Assembly: GCF_012272695.1 (NCBI RefSeq)
Contig: NZ_CP050902.1
Coordinates: 682,001 to 746,000, forward strand
Source of the DNA: Nocardioides sp. JQ2195
GTDB taxonomy: Bacteria > Actinomycetota > Actinomycetes > Propionibacteriales > Nocardioidaceae
DNA: 64,000 nt
Direction: 5' to 3'
A program made the translations under genes and the position numbers. The stretch's first letter is position 1; the number at the start of each line of letters is the position of its first letter. The notes under the pieces were generated by a model. It was not told the origin of the DNA and searched no databases. It saw nothing but the letters and a program-made list of their open reading frames with translations. Shown in pieces: positions 44,246 to 56,336 of the stretch.

Positions 44246-45787
44246 TCAGCAGGCCTCGCCCCGGACCGTCCTCGGCCGCGGGGCCGCCGGGGGCTGCGGG
44301 GGTCGGCGCAGGGGGCCGCCGCGCACGATGATCACCAGGGCCGCCCAGGCTGCGAGGATGCCGAACCCGACGCCGAGCCCGAGCTGCGGGATGAGCGGCA
44401 TCGCGATGCCCACGAATCCTCCGATCACCCAGGCCAGCTGGAGCGTGGTGTCCGAGCGGGCGAATGCCGAGGTCTGCACGCGGTCGTGCACGTGTGTCTG
44501 GATGGTCGAGTCGAGCGAGAGCTTGGACAGGGACTGGGCGAGTCCGGCGGTGAGCCCGAGGGCAGCGAGCGGGATCAACCCGTAGAACAGTGCGGCCACC
44601 AGCGCCATCGCAGCGTCGGCGAGCAGGGCGACCACGACCGTGACCGCGGGGTTGACCTTCTTCAGGACGGAGCCGAGGAAGATCCCCAGGGTGTTGCCGA
44701 TGCCCGCGGCACCGATCACCACCCCGAGGAGCAGCTCGGGCCTGTCCTCCCACCCGTCGATGGGGTTCTCGCGGAGCAGGAACGCCATGAACATGGTCAG
44801 GAACCCGGACAGGAAGCGAGGCCCGCAGTTCGCGCGCAGGGCGAAGGCCACGGGGGCTGGGATGCGCACGTTGGGTCGTTGTGGGTTGGCAGCAGCCGAG
44901 GGGCCCGGCATCAGCTCGAGACGCACCTCGCCGGCCGACGAGTCGACCTTGCGTGGCAGGAGGATGGCCAGGATGGTGGCCCCGACGAAGACCAGGAAGC
45001 CGTAGCGCAGCGACCACTCCGGGCCGAAGGTCGCCGCCAGGCCTGCCAGGGGCGCAGAGACGCCGGCGCCCACCACCCCGGCCAGCCCGATGCGGGCGTT
45101 GGCCTTGACCAACGTGACTCCCTCGGGCACCAGGCGCGGTGCCGCAGCGGCCTTGGTGATTCCGTAGGCCTTCGACGAGACGAGGACGCCCAGGGCGGCC
45201 GGGAAGAGCCACGTCGACTCGGTGACCACGGCGGCGGCGAGCACCCAGCACAGGAAGGCCCGGATCGCCATCGTGCTGCCGATGGCCCACCGCCGCCCGT
45301 GGCTGAAGCGGTCGAGGAACGGACCGATCAACGGGGCGACGATCGCGAACGGGAGCATCGTCATGGCCAGGAACAGGGCCACCTGGCCGCGGGCCTCGCC
45401 AGTGGGCACCTGGAAGAACAGGGTGCCGGCCAGCGAGATCGCCACGGCGGTGTCGCCCGCGGCGTTGAAGGCGTGGAGCTCGATCAGGCGGAAGAGGCCG
45501 GAGTCGCCGGCCCCCTGTGCGTGGGAGGCCCGGCGAGCCACCCGGAAGGTGGCCCTGCTGGCCTTCGCGGTGCCTCTGGCCATCGCGCGCGCTGCCAGAC
45601 CCGTCCCCTTGGCGACCCGCACCGCGTTCTCGCCGGCGCTGCGGTGCGGGCCGGCGTTCGGGTCGTCGGCCGGCGCCTCCTGGCCGTGTGGGCCCCAGGA
45701 TCTGGTCGAGCGATCGTCGCGCGAGGCGTCCCACTCGGAGTCGCGGGGATCTCCCTGGGGGGAACCTTCAGGTGGCCGCGTGCTCAT
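44246..45787 (-). CDS. MFS transporter
   Basis: A 513-residue membrane protein. The first 95 residues are hydrophilic and rich in Arg, Ser and Asp. About 12 hydrophobic segments follow with MFS loop features (PLIGPFLDRFSHGRRWAIGS). A long cytoplasmic loop (about 285-325) separates the halves. It would export a drug or metabolite; no specificity can be inferred. It is divergent from the DUF3027 gene. CAGGAT lies six bases before its ATG, resembling the leaderless pattern. Confidence 0.88.
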   Translation of the reverse strand: MSTRPPEGSPQGDPRDSEWDASRDDRSTRSWGPHGQEAPADDPNAGPHRSAGENAVRVAKGTGLAARAMARGTAKASRATFRVARRASHAQGAGDSGLFRLIELHAFNAAGDTAVAISLAGTLFFQVPTGEARGQVALFLAMTMLPFAIVAPLIGPFLDRFSHGRRWAIGSTMAIRAFLCWVLAAAVVTESTWLFPAALGVLVSSKAYGITKAAAAPRLVPEGVTLVKANARIGLAGVVGAGVSAPLAGLAATFGPEWSLRYGFLVFVGATILAILLPRKVDSSAGEVRLELMPGPSAAANPQRPNVRIPAPVAFALRANCGPRFLSGFLTMFMAFLLRENPIDGWEDRPELLLGVVIGAAGIGNTLGIFLGSVLKKVNPAVTVVVALLADAAMALVAALFYGLIPLAALGLTAGLAQSLSKLSLDSTIQTHVHDRVQTSAFARSDTTLQLAWVIGGFVGIAMPLIPQLGLGVGFGILAAWAALVIIVRGGPLRRPPQPPAAPRPRTVRGEAC

Positions 45788-45886
45788 GCGTCCATCCTGC
45801 CCGTTGCTGACCCGGTCATTCGCGCCGATCCCCTCGTGTCGTCTCGCAGATCACCACCCGGCAAGACAATACGTGGCCGGATGGGA

Positions 45887-45892
45887 CACAAT
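45887..45892 (+). promoter_or_regulatory. -10 element CACAAT of the DUF3027 gene (leaderless type)
   Basis: CACAAT ends seven bases before GTG 45900. Confidence 0.4.
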
Positions 45893-45899
45893 CACGCAC

Positions 45900-46685
45900 G
45901 TGTCTGTGACTTCTCGAACCAAGACCGACAGCGTGCTCGTCGACGCCGTCGACGCGGCCCGTGCCGCGCTGGCTGCTGACGTCGACGCCGCGGCCATCGG
46001 TGACCACCTCGGTCACGACGTCGAGGGCGAGCGCGTGGTCAGCCACTACTTCGACTGCCGGTTGCCCGGTTATCGGGGTTGGCGTTGGTCGGTGACCGTC
46101 ACCCGCGCGTCCCGTCAGAAGGTCGCCACGGTCGACGAGATCGTGCTGATCCCCGGCGCCGACGCGATCACCGCCCCCGAGTGGGTTCCCTACCGCGACC
46201 GGATCCAGCCCGGTGACATGTCTGCCGGTGACCTGCTCCCCGTCGAGGACGACGACGTACGCCTCGTGCCGACGTACCTCGTGGGCGACGACGCCATCGA
46301 CCCGCTCAGCCAGCAGGACCAGGCCCAGATCCGCCAGGTGGCCGACGACCTCGGCCTCGGGAGGGTCCGCACGCTGTCGGTGGAGGGCCTCGACCAGGCC
46401 GCCGAGCGTTGGTACGCCGGCGACGGCGGCCCGGAGAGCCCGCTCGCCCAGTCGGCGCCGGCCTCCTGCCACTCGTGCGGCTTCCTGCTGCGAATCGCAG
46501 GGTCGCTCTCGGGCACCTTCGGCGTCTGCGCCAACGGCAACGCCAACGACGACGGCCGTGTGGTCGCGTTCTCCCACGGGTGCGGCGCCCACTCCGAGGT
46601 GCAGCTCTCGAAGAAGCAGCAGCCGGTGCCGCTGCCGGACCACGTCATCGACACCGTCTCCACCGACGACCTCGAGGACTTCTGA
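45900..46685 (+). CDS. DUF3027 family protein
   Basis: A 261-residue actinobacterial protein of unknown role. DUF3027 hallmarks: HYFDCRLPGYRGWRWSVTVTRA, then LIPGADAITAPEWVPYRDRIQPGDMSAGDLLP. Near the C-terminus Cys/His residues (CHSCGFLLRIAGS, FGVCANGN, FSHGCGAHSE) suggest a zinc site. The family occurs with cold-shock and helicase genes in actinobacteria, as here. GTG 45900 follows a CACAAT element by seven bases. Confidence 0.85.
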   Translation: MSVTSRTKTDSVLVDAVDAARAALAADVDAAAIGDHLGHDVEGERVVSHYFDCRLPGYRGWRWSVTVTRASRQKVATVDEIVLIPGADAITAPEWVPYRDRIQPGDMSAGDLLPVEDDDVRLVPTYLVGDDAIDPLSQQDQAQIRQVADDLGLGRVRTLSVEGLDQAAERWYAGDGGPESPLAQSAPASCHSCGFLLRIAGSLSGTFGVCANGNANDDGRVVAFSHGCGAHSEVQLSKKQQPVPLPDHVIDTVSTDDLEDF

Positions 46686-46696
46686 GGACCCGTCGG

Positions 46697-46993
46697 TCAG
46701 GGGAGGGGCGGGTCGACCCGGCCGCCAGCGCGGCGTGAGTGCCGCCGCCGTCGGCAGAACTCGAGCCCGAAGAGGCCCAGGCCGAAGCCGGCCATGCAGG
46801 TCCACAGCCACCAGAGGTGGCCGTTGTCCGCCAGCTGGCCGTAGAAGGGCAGCAGTGCGATGAAGCCCAGCAACCAGAGCCCGGTGCCGACCTCGAGGGT
46901 GCGTACGCCGTCCACGTCGAGTGGCTCGACCGGCGCGACGATGTAGGTGCGCCGGCCGATCTCGTGCGTCTGGGGCTTGTCCTCGGGCTCCAC
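46697..46993 (-). CDS. DUF2530 family membrane protein
   Basis: A 98-residue protein with VEPLDVDGVRTLEVGTGLWLLGFIALLPF and a second helix, LWWLWTCMAGFGLGLFGLEF, giving two membrane segments and an Arg-rich tail. It matches DUF2530, whose function is unknown. GTG 46993 is chosen because TAGGTT lies seven bases before it on the minus strand; a longer frame would read through the promoter region. Confidence 0.8.
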   Translation of the reverse strand: MEPEDKPQTHEIGRRTYIVAPVEPLDVDGVRTLEVGTGLWLLGFIALLPFYGQLADNGHLWWLWTCMAGFGLGLFGLEFCRRRRHSRRAGGRVDPPLP

Positions 46994-47000
46994 AGGACGA

Positions 47001-47006
47001 AACCTA
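47001..47006 (-). promoter_or_regulatory. -10 element TAGGTT of the DUF2530 gene (leaderless type)
   Basis: On the minus strand TAGGTT ends seven bases before GTG 46993. Confidence 0.5.
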
Positions 47007-47076
47007 GTCCACCCGATGACCGGGGCGTGAACGACCCGGGTGACCGCGGGGTTGACGATCTGCGAGCATTCGCTGC

Positions 47077-48558
47077 GTGAACTCTTCTGCAAAGGCCCGG
47101 TCGGCCAAGGGAATCGACGGCTTCTTCAAGATCTCGGAACGCGGCTCGACGGTCGGACAGGAACTGCGCGGCGGTCTCGTCACGTTCCTGACGATGGCCT
47201 ACATCGTCGTGCTCAACCCGTTGATCCTCGGCTACGTGCCCGACTCGACCGGTCACTACCTGGGGGGCGGCACGACCGAGGGATCCGGCGTTGCGGCGAT
47301 CGCGGCCGGGACGGCGCTCATCGCTGGACTGCTCACCATCCTGATGGGCGCGGTCGCCAACTTCCCGTTGGCACTGGCCACCGGGTTGGGACTCAACGTC
47401 TTCGTCGCCAACGCCATCGCCCGCCAGTCGACGTGGGCCGACGCGATGGGACTGGTCGTGCTCGAGGGCATCGTGATCCTCGTGCTGGTGCTCACCGGCT
47501 TCCGGACGGCGGTCTTCCACGCGGTGCCGCAACAGCTGAAGGTGGCGATCTCGGTCGGCATCGGGTTGTTCATCACCATCGTCGGCCTGGTCGACGCCCG
47601 GTTCGTGACACGCATCCCCAACGAGTTCGGCACGACGGTCCCGGTGCAGCTCGGCCCCGACGGACACCTGCTCGGCTGGCCGGTGCTGGTGTTCATCATC
47701 GGCGTGCTCCTGATGATTGCGTTGTGGGTGCGCAAGGTCCGAGGCGCGATCCTGATCGGCATCGCGGTCACCGCGGTGTTGGCCGTCGTGGTCGAGGCGA
47801 TCGGAGACCTGGGCACTGTGCAGCCCGACGGCAGCAACCCCAACGGCTGGGCGCTGAGTGCCCCCACCCTGGACGGCTCGATCTTCGAGGCGCCCGACTT
47901 CGCCACGCTCGGTGAGTTCAACCTGTTCGGTGCCTTCGACACGGTCGAGGGTGGATTCCTCGCTGCCGTGCTCCTGATCTTCACGCTGATGCTCGCGGAC
48001 TTCTTCGACACCATGGGCACGATGACCGCCATCGGTGCCGAGGCTGGGCTCAACGACACGGAGGGCATCCCGCCCAACGCCCAGCGGATCCTGATCGTCG
48101 ACTCGGTGGCCGCCATTGCCGGTGGCGCCGGCGGAGTCTCGTCGAACACCTCCTACATCGAGTCGGCATCCGGTGTGGGGGAGGGCGCCCGCACCGGGCT
48201 CGCCTCCGTGGTCACCGGCCTGCTGTTCCTGGTCGCCATGTTCCTCACCCCCGTCGTGAAGGCGATCCCGTCCGAGGCCGCCGTGCCGGCGCTGGTGCTG
48301 GTCGGGTTCCTGATGATGCAGCAGCTGACCGACATCGACTGGAGGGAACCCGAGATCGCGATCCCGGCGTTCCTCACGATCGTGCTGATGCCGTTCACCT
48401 ACTCGATCAGCGTCGGCATCGGTGCCGGGTTCATCGCCTTCGTGCTGATCAAGCTGGTGGTCGGGAAGGTGCGCGACGTGCACCCGCTGATGTGGCTCGT
48501 CGCCGCGCTCTTCGTCGTCTACTTCGCCTACACCCCGATCAGCTCCTGGGTCGGCTGA
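47077..48558 (+). CDS. NCS2-type purine permease (AzgA-like)
   Basis: A 493-residue transporter of the AzgA/NCS2 family for hypoxanthine, guanine or adenine. About 13 hydrophobic segments are present. Characteristic sequences are GGLVTFLTMAYIVVLNPLIL, LATGLGLNVFVA, MLADFFDTMGTMTAIGAEAG (substrate region) and GGVSSNTSYIESASGV. It probably salvages nucleobases, with proton symport. The start is GTG 47077. A perfect 17-bp hairpin follows after its stop. Confidence 0.93.
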   Translation: MNSSAKARSAKGIDGFFKISERGSTVGQELRGGLVTFLTMAYIVVLNPLILGYVPDSTGHYLGGGTTEGSGVAAIAAGTALIAGLLTILMGAVANFPLALATGLGLNVFVANAIARQSTWADAMGLVVLEGIVILVLVLTGFRTAVFHAVPQQLKVAISVGIGLFITIVGLVDARFVTRIPNEFGTTVPVQLGPDGHLLGWPVLVFIIGVLLMIALWVRKVRGAILIGIAVTAVLAVVVEAIGDLGTVQPDGSNPNGWALSAPTLDGSIFEAPDFATLGEFNLFGAFDTVEGGFLAAVLLIFTLMLADFFDTMGTMTAIGAEAGLNDTEGIPPNAQRILIVDSVAAIAGGAGGVSSNTSYIESASGVGEGARTGLASVVTGLLFLVAMFLTPVVKAIPSEAAVPALVLVGFLMMQQLTDIDWREPEIAIPAFLTIVLMPFTYSISVGIGAGFIAFVLIKLVVGKVRDVHPLMWLVAALFVVYFAYTPISSWVG

Positions 48559-48603
48559 TCACCCCCGGTGCCGGGGACGGCACGCGGGGACAGGCCTGAG
48601 TGC

Positions 48604-48646
48604 AGTCGGCACGAGGTGACGCAGAACCCGTCACCTCGTGCCGACT
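48604..48646 (+). terminator. Perfect 17-bp hairpin after the purine permease gene
   Basis: AGTCGGCACGAGGTGAC (48604-48620) is fully complementary to 48630-48646, with a 9-base loop. It lies 45 bp after the stop and is likely a terminator. Confidence 0.75.
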
Positions 48647-48686
48647 CGGCGTTGGCGGGACCACGGCCGGCGGCTTCGCCGTTTTG

Positions 48687-48714
48687 CTTAGCAAGGGTAA
48701 TGAACTATGCTAAG
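48687..48714 (+). promoter_or_regulatory. Operator palindrome and -10 of the MarR gene
   Basis: CTTAGCA (48687-48693) and TGCTAAG (48708-48714) form an inverted repeat that overlaps the -10 TATGCT (48706-48711). That -10 ends six bases before ATG 48718. This is a natural site for autorepression by the MarR protein. Confidence 0.6.
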
Positions 48715-48717
48715 AAC

Positions 48718-49167
48718 ATGCCCTCCGTCGAGATCGCCGCGCGAACCAGTGCGGGACTTGCCTCCGAGCTGCGCGTGTCCGTCATGCGGCTGCGGCGGCG
48801 GCTGGCCTCGGAACGTCACCCCGACAACGAGCTGAGCATCGCCACGATGGCGGTCCTCGGTTGCCTCAACCGCCACGGCGACAGCACGGTGGGTGAGCTC
48901 GCGAGGCGTGAGCGTGTCCAGCCGCCGTCCATGACCCGCACCGTCAACGGCCTGGTCGACGGCGGCTACGCGACTCGCCGGCCGCATGAGACCGACGGTC
49001 GCCAGGTCGTGGTCGCGCTGACCGACAAGGGCCGCGAGACGTTGCGCGCCGACCGGGCCCGTCGTGACGCGTGGCTCTCGCGGCGGCTCGCCGAGCTGAC
49101 CGCAGATGAGCGCGCCGCACTCCGTGCCGCCGCCCCGATCATCCAACGCCTCGCAGAGGGGGACTGA
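48718..49167 (+). CDS. MarR-family transcriptional regulator
   Basis: A 149-residue winged-helix dimer of the MarR type (ELSIATMAVLGCLNRHGDSTVGELARRERVQPPSMTRTVNGLVDGGYATRRPHETDGRQVVVALTDKGR). Such regulators respond to small aromatic or drug-like ligands. It lies eight bases upstream of an MFS exporter gene, which it probably controls. Its own promoter contains a clear palindrome. Confidence 0.93.
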   Translation: MPSVEIAARTSAGLASELRVSVMRLRRRLASERHPDNELSIATMAVLGCLNRHGDSTVGELARRERVQPPSMTRTVNGLVDGGYATRRPHETDGRQVVVALTDKGRETLRADRARRDAWLSRRLAELTADERAALRAAAPIIQRLAEGD

Positions 49168-49175
49168 CCCACCCG

Positions 49176-50477
49176 TTGAGCCCCACATTCCGCTCGCTGC
49201 ACAACCCCAACTACCGGCGGTACGCCGCCGGCAGCCTCGTGTCGAACACCGGCACCTGGATGCAGCGCATCGCCCAGGACTGGCTGGTCCTGGCACTGAC
49301 CGGCAGCGGCACCGCCCTCGGCATCACCACCGGCCTCCAGTTCCTGCCGGTCCTCCTGCTCTCCCCGTACGCCGGCGTGGTCGCCGACCGCTTCTCGAAG
49401 CGGCGCCTCCTCCAGCTCACGCAGCTCGCGATGGGCCTGTCCTCCCTGCTGCTCGGCCTGATCACCGTCCTGGGCGTGGTCGAGGTCTGGCACGTCTACG
49501 CGATCGCCCTCGTCTTCGGGATCGCCTCGGCGTTCGACGCCCCCGCACGTCAGTCGTTCGTCTCGGAGATGGTCGACCCCGGGGACGTGTCGAACGCTGT
49601 CGGGCTCAACTCCGCCACCTTCAACATGGCCCGCATCATGGGCCCGGGGCTCGCAGGCCTGATGATCGGCGCCCTCGGGGGCGGCGCCGCGGCCACCGGC
49701 TGGGTGATCCTGATCAACGCCGCCTCCTACGTCGCGGTCATCTGGCAGCTCGAGAAGATGGACCCCGAGCTGCTGCACAGCCCCAAGCGCGTGGCGCGTA
49801 CGCCGGGGATGCTGCGCGAGGGGGTCCGCTACGTCAGCGGCCAGCCCAAGATGGTGATGATCCTGATCATCGTGTTCTTCGCCGGCACCTTCGGGATGAA
49901 CTTCCAGATCACCTCGGCCCTGATGGCCACCGAGGTCTACGGCAAGGGCGCCGGCGAGTTCGGCCTGCTCGGCTCCACCATGGCGATCGGCTCGCTGACC
50001 GGAGCCTTGATGGCGGCGCGTCGGGTGCGGATCCGGATGCGTCTCCTGGTCTTCGCTGGGCTCGGCTTCGGTGTGGCCGAGATCGTCGCCGGCCTGCTCC
50101 CGACGTACGTCGCGTTCGCGCTCTTCAGCCCGGCCATCGGGTTCTTCGTGCTGACCCTGCTGAACTCGGCGAACGCGATCATGCAGCTCGAGTCCGACCC
50201 GCAGCTGCGGGGCAGGGTGATGGCGCTCTACATGACCATCGTGATGGGCGGTACGCCGATCGGGTCGCCCATCATCGGATGGGTGGGGGAGACGTTCGGG
50301 GCCCGCTGGACACTGGTGCTCGGGGGGCTGCTCACGATGGCCGGAGTGGGCCTCGCGGTCCTGGTGTTCTGGCGCATGCAACGGGCCCGATCTGTCATTT
50401 TGACCCCCGTTGGGGCACCGGGTAACGTGTTCCCTCGTGTCTGGGACAACCGGTCCGTTGTGCGTGCTCGAAAGTAG
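49176..50477 (+). CDS. MFS transporter (EntS/multidrug type)
   Basis: A 433-residue membrane protein with about 12 hydrophobic segments. SLHNPNYRRYAAGSLVSNTGTWMQRIAQDWLVLALTG is typical of this MFS subgroup, and PYAGVVADRFSKRRLL is the loop motif. It likely exports a drug or siderophore-like compound under control of the MarR gene eight bases upstream. TTG 49176 is the start found by family alignment; a ribosome-binding site is not obvious. The last codons overlap the rpsL promoter. Confidence 0.88.
   Translation: MSPTFRSLHNPNYRRYAAGSLVSNTGTWMQRIAQDWLVLALTGSGTALGITTGLQFLPVLLLSPYAGVVADRFSKRRLLQLTQLAMGLSSLLLGLITVLGVVEVWHVYAIALVFGIASAFDAPARQSFVSEMVDPGDVSNAVGLNSATFNMARIMGPGLAGLMIGALGGGAAATGWVILINAASYVAVIWQLEKMDPELLHSPKRVARTPGMLREGVRYVSGQPKMVMILIIVFFAGTFGMNFQITSALMATEVYGKGAGEFGLLGSTMAIGSLTGALMAARRVRIRMRLLVFAGLGFGVAEIVAGLLPTYVAFALFSPAIGFFVLTLLNSANAIMQLESDPQLRGRVMALYMTIVMGGTPIGSPIIGWVGETFGARWTLVLGGLLTMAGVGLAVLVFWRMQRARSVILTPVGAPGNVFPRVWDNRSVVRARK
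50400..50428 (+). promoter_or_regulatory. Promoter of the str operon (inside the MFS gene)
   Basis: TTGACC (50400-50405), a 17-bp spacer and TAACGT (50423-50428) form a strong sigma-70-like promoter. It lies in the last codons of the MFS gene and implies a leader of about 200 nt before rpsL, which holds no recognised riboswitch. Confidence 0.7.
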
Positions 50478-50637
50478 CTCACCTGCAGATCAGGTCGACA
50501 CGCCCGAGCTCGGGGGTGGCGTCAACACACGGTTTGCCTGCACCATCCGGACACGAACGCCCACCTCGGGCGGCAGCACACATCGTGCTCGACAAGGCGT
50601 CGAGCTCTGAGAGACAAAACGAAGGGGAACCACCAAG

Positions 50638-51009
50638 GTGCCCACCATTCAGCAGTTGGTCCGCAAGGGCCGTCAGGACAAGGCGTCCAAGAACGCGACG
50701 CCTGCCCTCAAGGGTTCGCCCCAGCGACGCGGTGTCTGCACCCGCGTCTACACCACCACCCCGAAGAAGCCGAACTCCGCTCTCCGCAAGGTCGCCCGTG
50801 TGCGCCTGTCGAGTGGCGTCGAGGTCACCGCCTACATCCCGGGTGTCGGTCACAACCTTCAGGAGCACAGCATCGTGCTCGTCCGCGGCGGTCGTGTGAA
50901 GGACCTCCCCGGTGTTCGCTACAAGATCATTCGCGGCTCGCTCGACACCCAGGGTGTCAAGAACCGCAAGCAGGCCCGCAGCCGCTACGGCGCCAAGAAG
51001 GAGAAGTAA
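50638..51009 (+). CDS. rpsL: Ribosomal protein uS12
   Basis: A complete 123-residue uS12 with [19 protein letters not shown] and the [15 protein letters not shown] loop. It contributes to decoding accuracy. Lys at the streptomycin-relevant position (KKPNS) is wild type. It is first in the str operon and starts with GTG. The gene overlaps the rpsG start by one base. Confidence 0.98.
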   Translation: MPTIQQLVRKGRQDKASKNATPALKGSPQRRGVCTRVYTTTPKKPNSALRKVARVRLSSGVEVTAYIPGVGHNLQEHSIVLVRGGRVKDLPGVRYKIIRGSLDTQGVKNRKQARSRYGAKKEK

Positions 51010-51479
51010 TGCCTCGCAAGGGTCCCGCTCCCAAGCGCCCGATCGACGTCGACCCGGTCTTCGGATCGCCCGTCGTCTCCCAGCTCGTCAGCAAGGTTCT
51101 TGTCGACGGCAAGAAGCAGGTCGCCCAGCGCATCGTCTACACCGCGCTCGAGGGTTGCCAGGAGAAGACCGGCACCGACCCGGTCGTCACGCTCAAGCGT
51201 GCGCTCGACAACGTCAAGCCGGCCATCGAGGTCAAGTCCCGCCGTGTCGGTGGCGCGACCTACCAGGTCCCGGTCGAGGTCAAGGGCACCCGCGGCAACA
51301 CGCTCGCGCTGCGCTGGCTGGTCGGATACGCCAAGGACCGTCGCGAGAAGACGATGTCCGAGCGGCTGATGAACGAGATCCTCGACGCGAGCAACGGCCT
51401 CGGTGCCGCTGTGAAGAAGCGCGAGGACACTCACAAGATGGCCGAGTCCAACAAGGCCTTCGCTCACTACCGCTGGTGA
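51009..51479 (+). CDS. rpsG: Ribosomal protein uS7
   Basis: A complete 156-residue uS7 ([19 protein letters not shown] at the start, [20 protein letters not shown]). It binds the head of 16S rRNA and is a translational regulator of the str operon in many bacteria. It starts one base inside the rpsL stop. Confidence 0.98.
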   Translation: MPRKGPAPKRPIDVDPVFGSPVVSQLVSKVLVDGKKQVAQRIVYTALEGCQEKTGTDPVVTLKRALDNVKPAIEVKSRRVGGATYQVPVEVKGTRGNTLALRWLVGYAKDRREKTMSERLMNEILDASNGLGAAVKKREDTHKMAESNKAFAHYRW

Positions 51480-51535
51480 CCCGGGCCCACAAGCCCGTCA
51501 TCGCGACCAACTCTTCACGAGGGGACATCACTTAA

Positions 51536-53647
<2,112 letters not shown>

Positions 53648-53722
53648 CCCTCGTCCGGATCCTCGGCACAGCACCACCCACATTTACGAGTCAAGAAACA
53701 AACAACCCAGGAGGAGCCCACA

Positions 53723-54916
<1,194 letters not shown>

Positions 54917-54932
54917 TCTAGCTGCACCTCAG

Positions 54933-54968
54933 AACGGCCCCGGCTCCCGCAAGGGAGTCGGGGCCGTT
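54933..54968 (+). terminator. Terminator of the str operon
   Basis: A 16-bp stem (AACGGCCCCGGCTCCC, 54933-54948) pairs with 54953-54968 with one G-U, closed by a GCAA tetraloop, then CGCCTTT. It stands 16 bp after the tuf stop. Confidence 0.9.
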
Positions 54969-55019
54969 CGCCTTTGTGGAGGCCGGTCCCCGGTGCGGTT
55001 CGCGCGGAGGCTGATGGGT

Positions 55020-55025
55020 CACAAT
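55020..55025 (+). promoter_or_regulatory. -10 element CACAAT of the mug gene (leaderless type)
   Basis: CACAAT ends six bases before GTG 55032. Confidence 0.4.
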
Positions 55026-55031
55026 CGTCGG

Positions 55032-55604
55032 GTGCCCCGATTCAGCCGTGCGGAACTCGAGTCGTTCCGTGGTGCCGAGGTCCCCGACCTGATCGGTCCC
55101 GGCCTGCGACTGCTGTTCGTCGGGATCAACCCGGGTCTGTGGACCGCGGCGACCCAGACCCACTTCGCGCATCCCGGGAACCGGTTCTACCCCGCCCTGC
55201 ACGCGGCCGGGGTGACGTCCGCGCCGATCGATCCCTCAGCCGGGATGAGCACGGAGGACCGCGTGGCGATGGTCGAGCGCGGTCTCGGCATCACGAACCT
55301 GGTGCGCCGGGCCACGGCCCGGGCCGACGAGCTGGACCGGGATGAGCTGAGGAGGGGCGCCGAACGCCTGGTCGACCTCGTGGGCCGTCACCGGCCGGCC
55401 GTGGTGGCCGTCGCCGGCATCACGGCCTACCGTGCCGCCTTCGCGGTGCCGAGGGCCGTTGCGGGGCGGCAACCGGAAGACCTGGCCGGTGCCACGCTCT
55501 GGGTGGTGCCGAACCCCAGTGGCCTCAACGCCCACGAGACCGTGGACACACTGGCGCTGGCGTACGCCGAACCGGCACGCGCGGCCGGACTCCTGGGCGG
55601 ATAG
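55032..55604 (+). CDS. mug: G/U mismatch-specific DNA glycosylase (Mug type)
   Basis: A 190-residue DNA repair glycosylase. The uracil-DNA glycosylase family motif FVGINPGLWTAATQTHFAHPGNRFYPAL (motif 1) and the second motif VVPNPSGLNAHE are present. It removes uracil or related bases from G mismatches. GTG 55032 follows a CACAAT element by six bases. The stop precedes trmB by 12 bases. Confidence 0.9.
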   Translation: MPRFSRAELESFRGAEVPDLIGPGLRLLFVGINPGLWTAATQTHFAHPGNRFYPALHAAGVTSAPIDPSAGMSTEDRVAMVERGLGITNLVRRATARADELDRDELRRGAERLVDLVGRHRPAVVAVAGITAYRAAFAVPRAVAGRQPEDLAGATLWVVPNPSGLNAHETVDTLALAYAEPARAAGLLGG

Positions 55605-55616
55605 GCTCGCCCGACC

Positions 55617-56336
55617 ATGAACGAATCGCGCCCAGCCCGCCCACACCACAAGCTGACCGAGGACGGTCGCCGGATGCGCGAGGTGCTGACCTACTCGCGT
55701 CGGGGGAGCCGGTTCACCGACAAGCAACAGCGGGCCTGGGACGCGTACGCGGACCGTTACGTCATCGCGGACGACGCAGTCGACCAGCCGGGGTTCTCGC
55801 TCGCCGGCGAGTTCACCCAGGACCAGCCCCTGATCGTCGAGATCGGTTGCGGCGTGGGGGAGGCCACCTCCGCGCTGGCCACCACGCGCCCGACGTCCAA
55901 CATCGTGGGACTCGAGGTCTGGCGCCCCGGCGTCGCCGACACGATCGGCCGGCTGGGAGCGCTGGACCTCGGCAACGTGCGGATGTGCAGCGTCGACGCG
56001 GTCTGGTCGATGGAGCACCTGGTCGCCCCCGGGCAGCTCGCCGAGCTCTGGACCTTCTTCCCCGACCCCTGGCACAAGAAGCGCCACCACAAGCGGCGCC
56101 TGGTCAACCCCGAGTTCGCCGCACTCGTGGCGAGCCGTCTGGCCGTTGGGGGAGTGTGGCGCCTGGCCACGGACTGGGCCGAGTACGCCGAGCAGATGGT
56201 CGCGGTGCTTGATGGCGAACCGGCGCTGACGGGAGGCGTCGTGCCGCGGTGGGACGAGCGACCGATGACCCGCTTCGAACGGCGCGGCCTCGCCGAGGGG
56301 CGCGAGCCGACGGACCTGCTCTACCGCCGCGTGTGA
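55617..56336 (+). CDS. trmB: tRNA (guanine-N7)-methyltransferase
   Basis: A 239-residue methyltransferase that makes m7G46 in tRNA. The SAM site IVEIGCGVGEATSAL and the family motif FFPDPWHKKRHHKRRLVNPEF are visible. The gene follows mug by 12 bp and may be co-transcribed. TAGGCT nine bases upstream of its ATG includes the mug stop. Confidence 0.95.
   Translation: MNESRPARPHHKLTEDGRRMREVLTYSRRGSRFTDKQQRAWDAYADRYVIADDAVDQPGFSLAGEFTQDQPLIVEIGCGVGEATSALATTRPTSNIVGLEVWRPGVADTIGRLGALDLGNVRMCSVDAVWSMEHLVAPGQLAELWTFFPDPWHKKRHHKRRLVNPEFAALVASRLAVGGVWRLATDWAEYAEQMVAVLDGEPALTGGVVPRWDERPMTRFERRGLAEGREPTDLLYRRV

Noticed and set aside
44156..45979. 607-codon plus-strand frame across the MFS gene
   Set aside because: Antisense to a clear 12-helix transporter; the translation is hydrophilic low-complexity sequence rich in Gly, Glu, Arg and His.
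46645..48483. 612-codon minus-strand frame across the purine permease
   Set aside because: Antisense shadow of an AzgA-type permease; His/Asp/Arg-rich, with no recognised domain.
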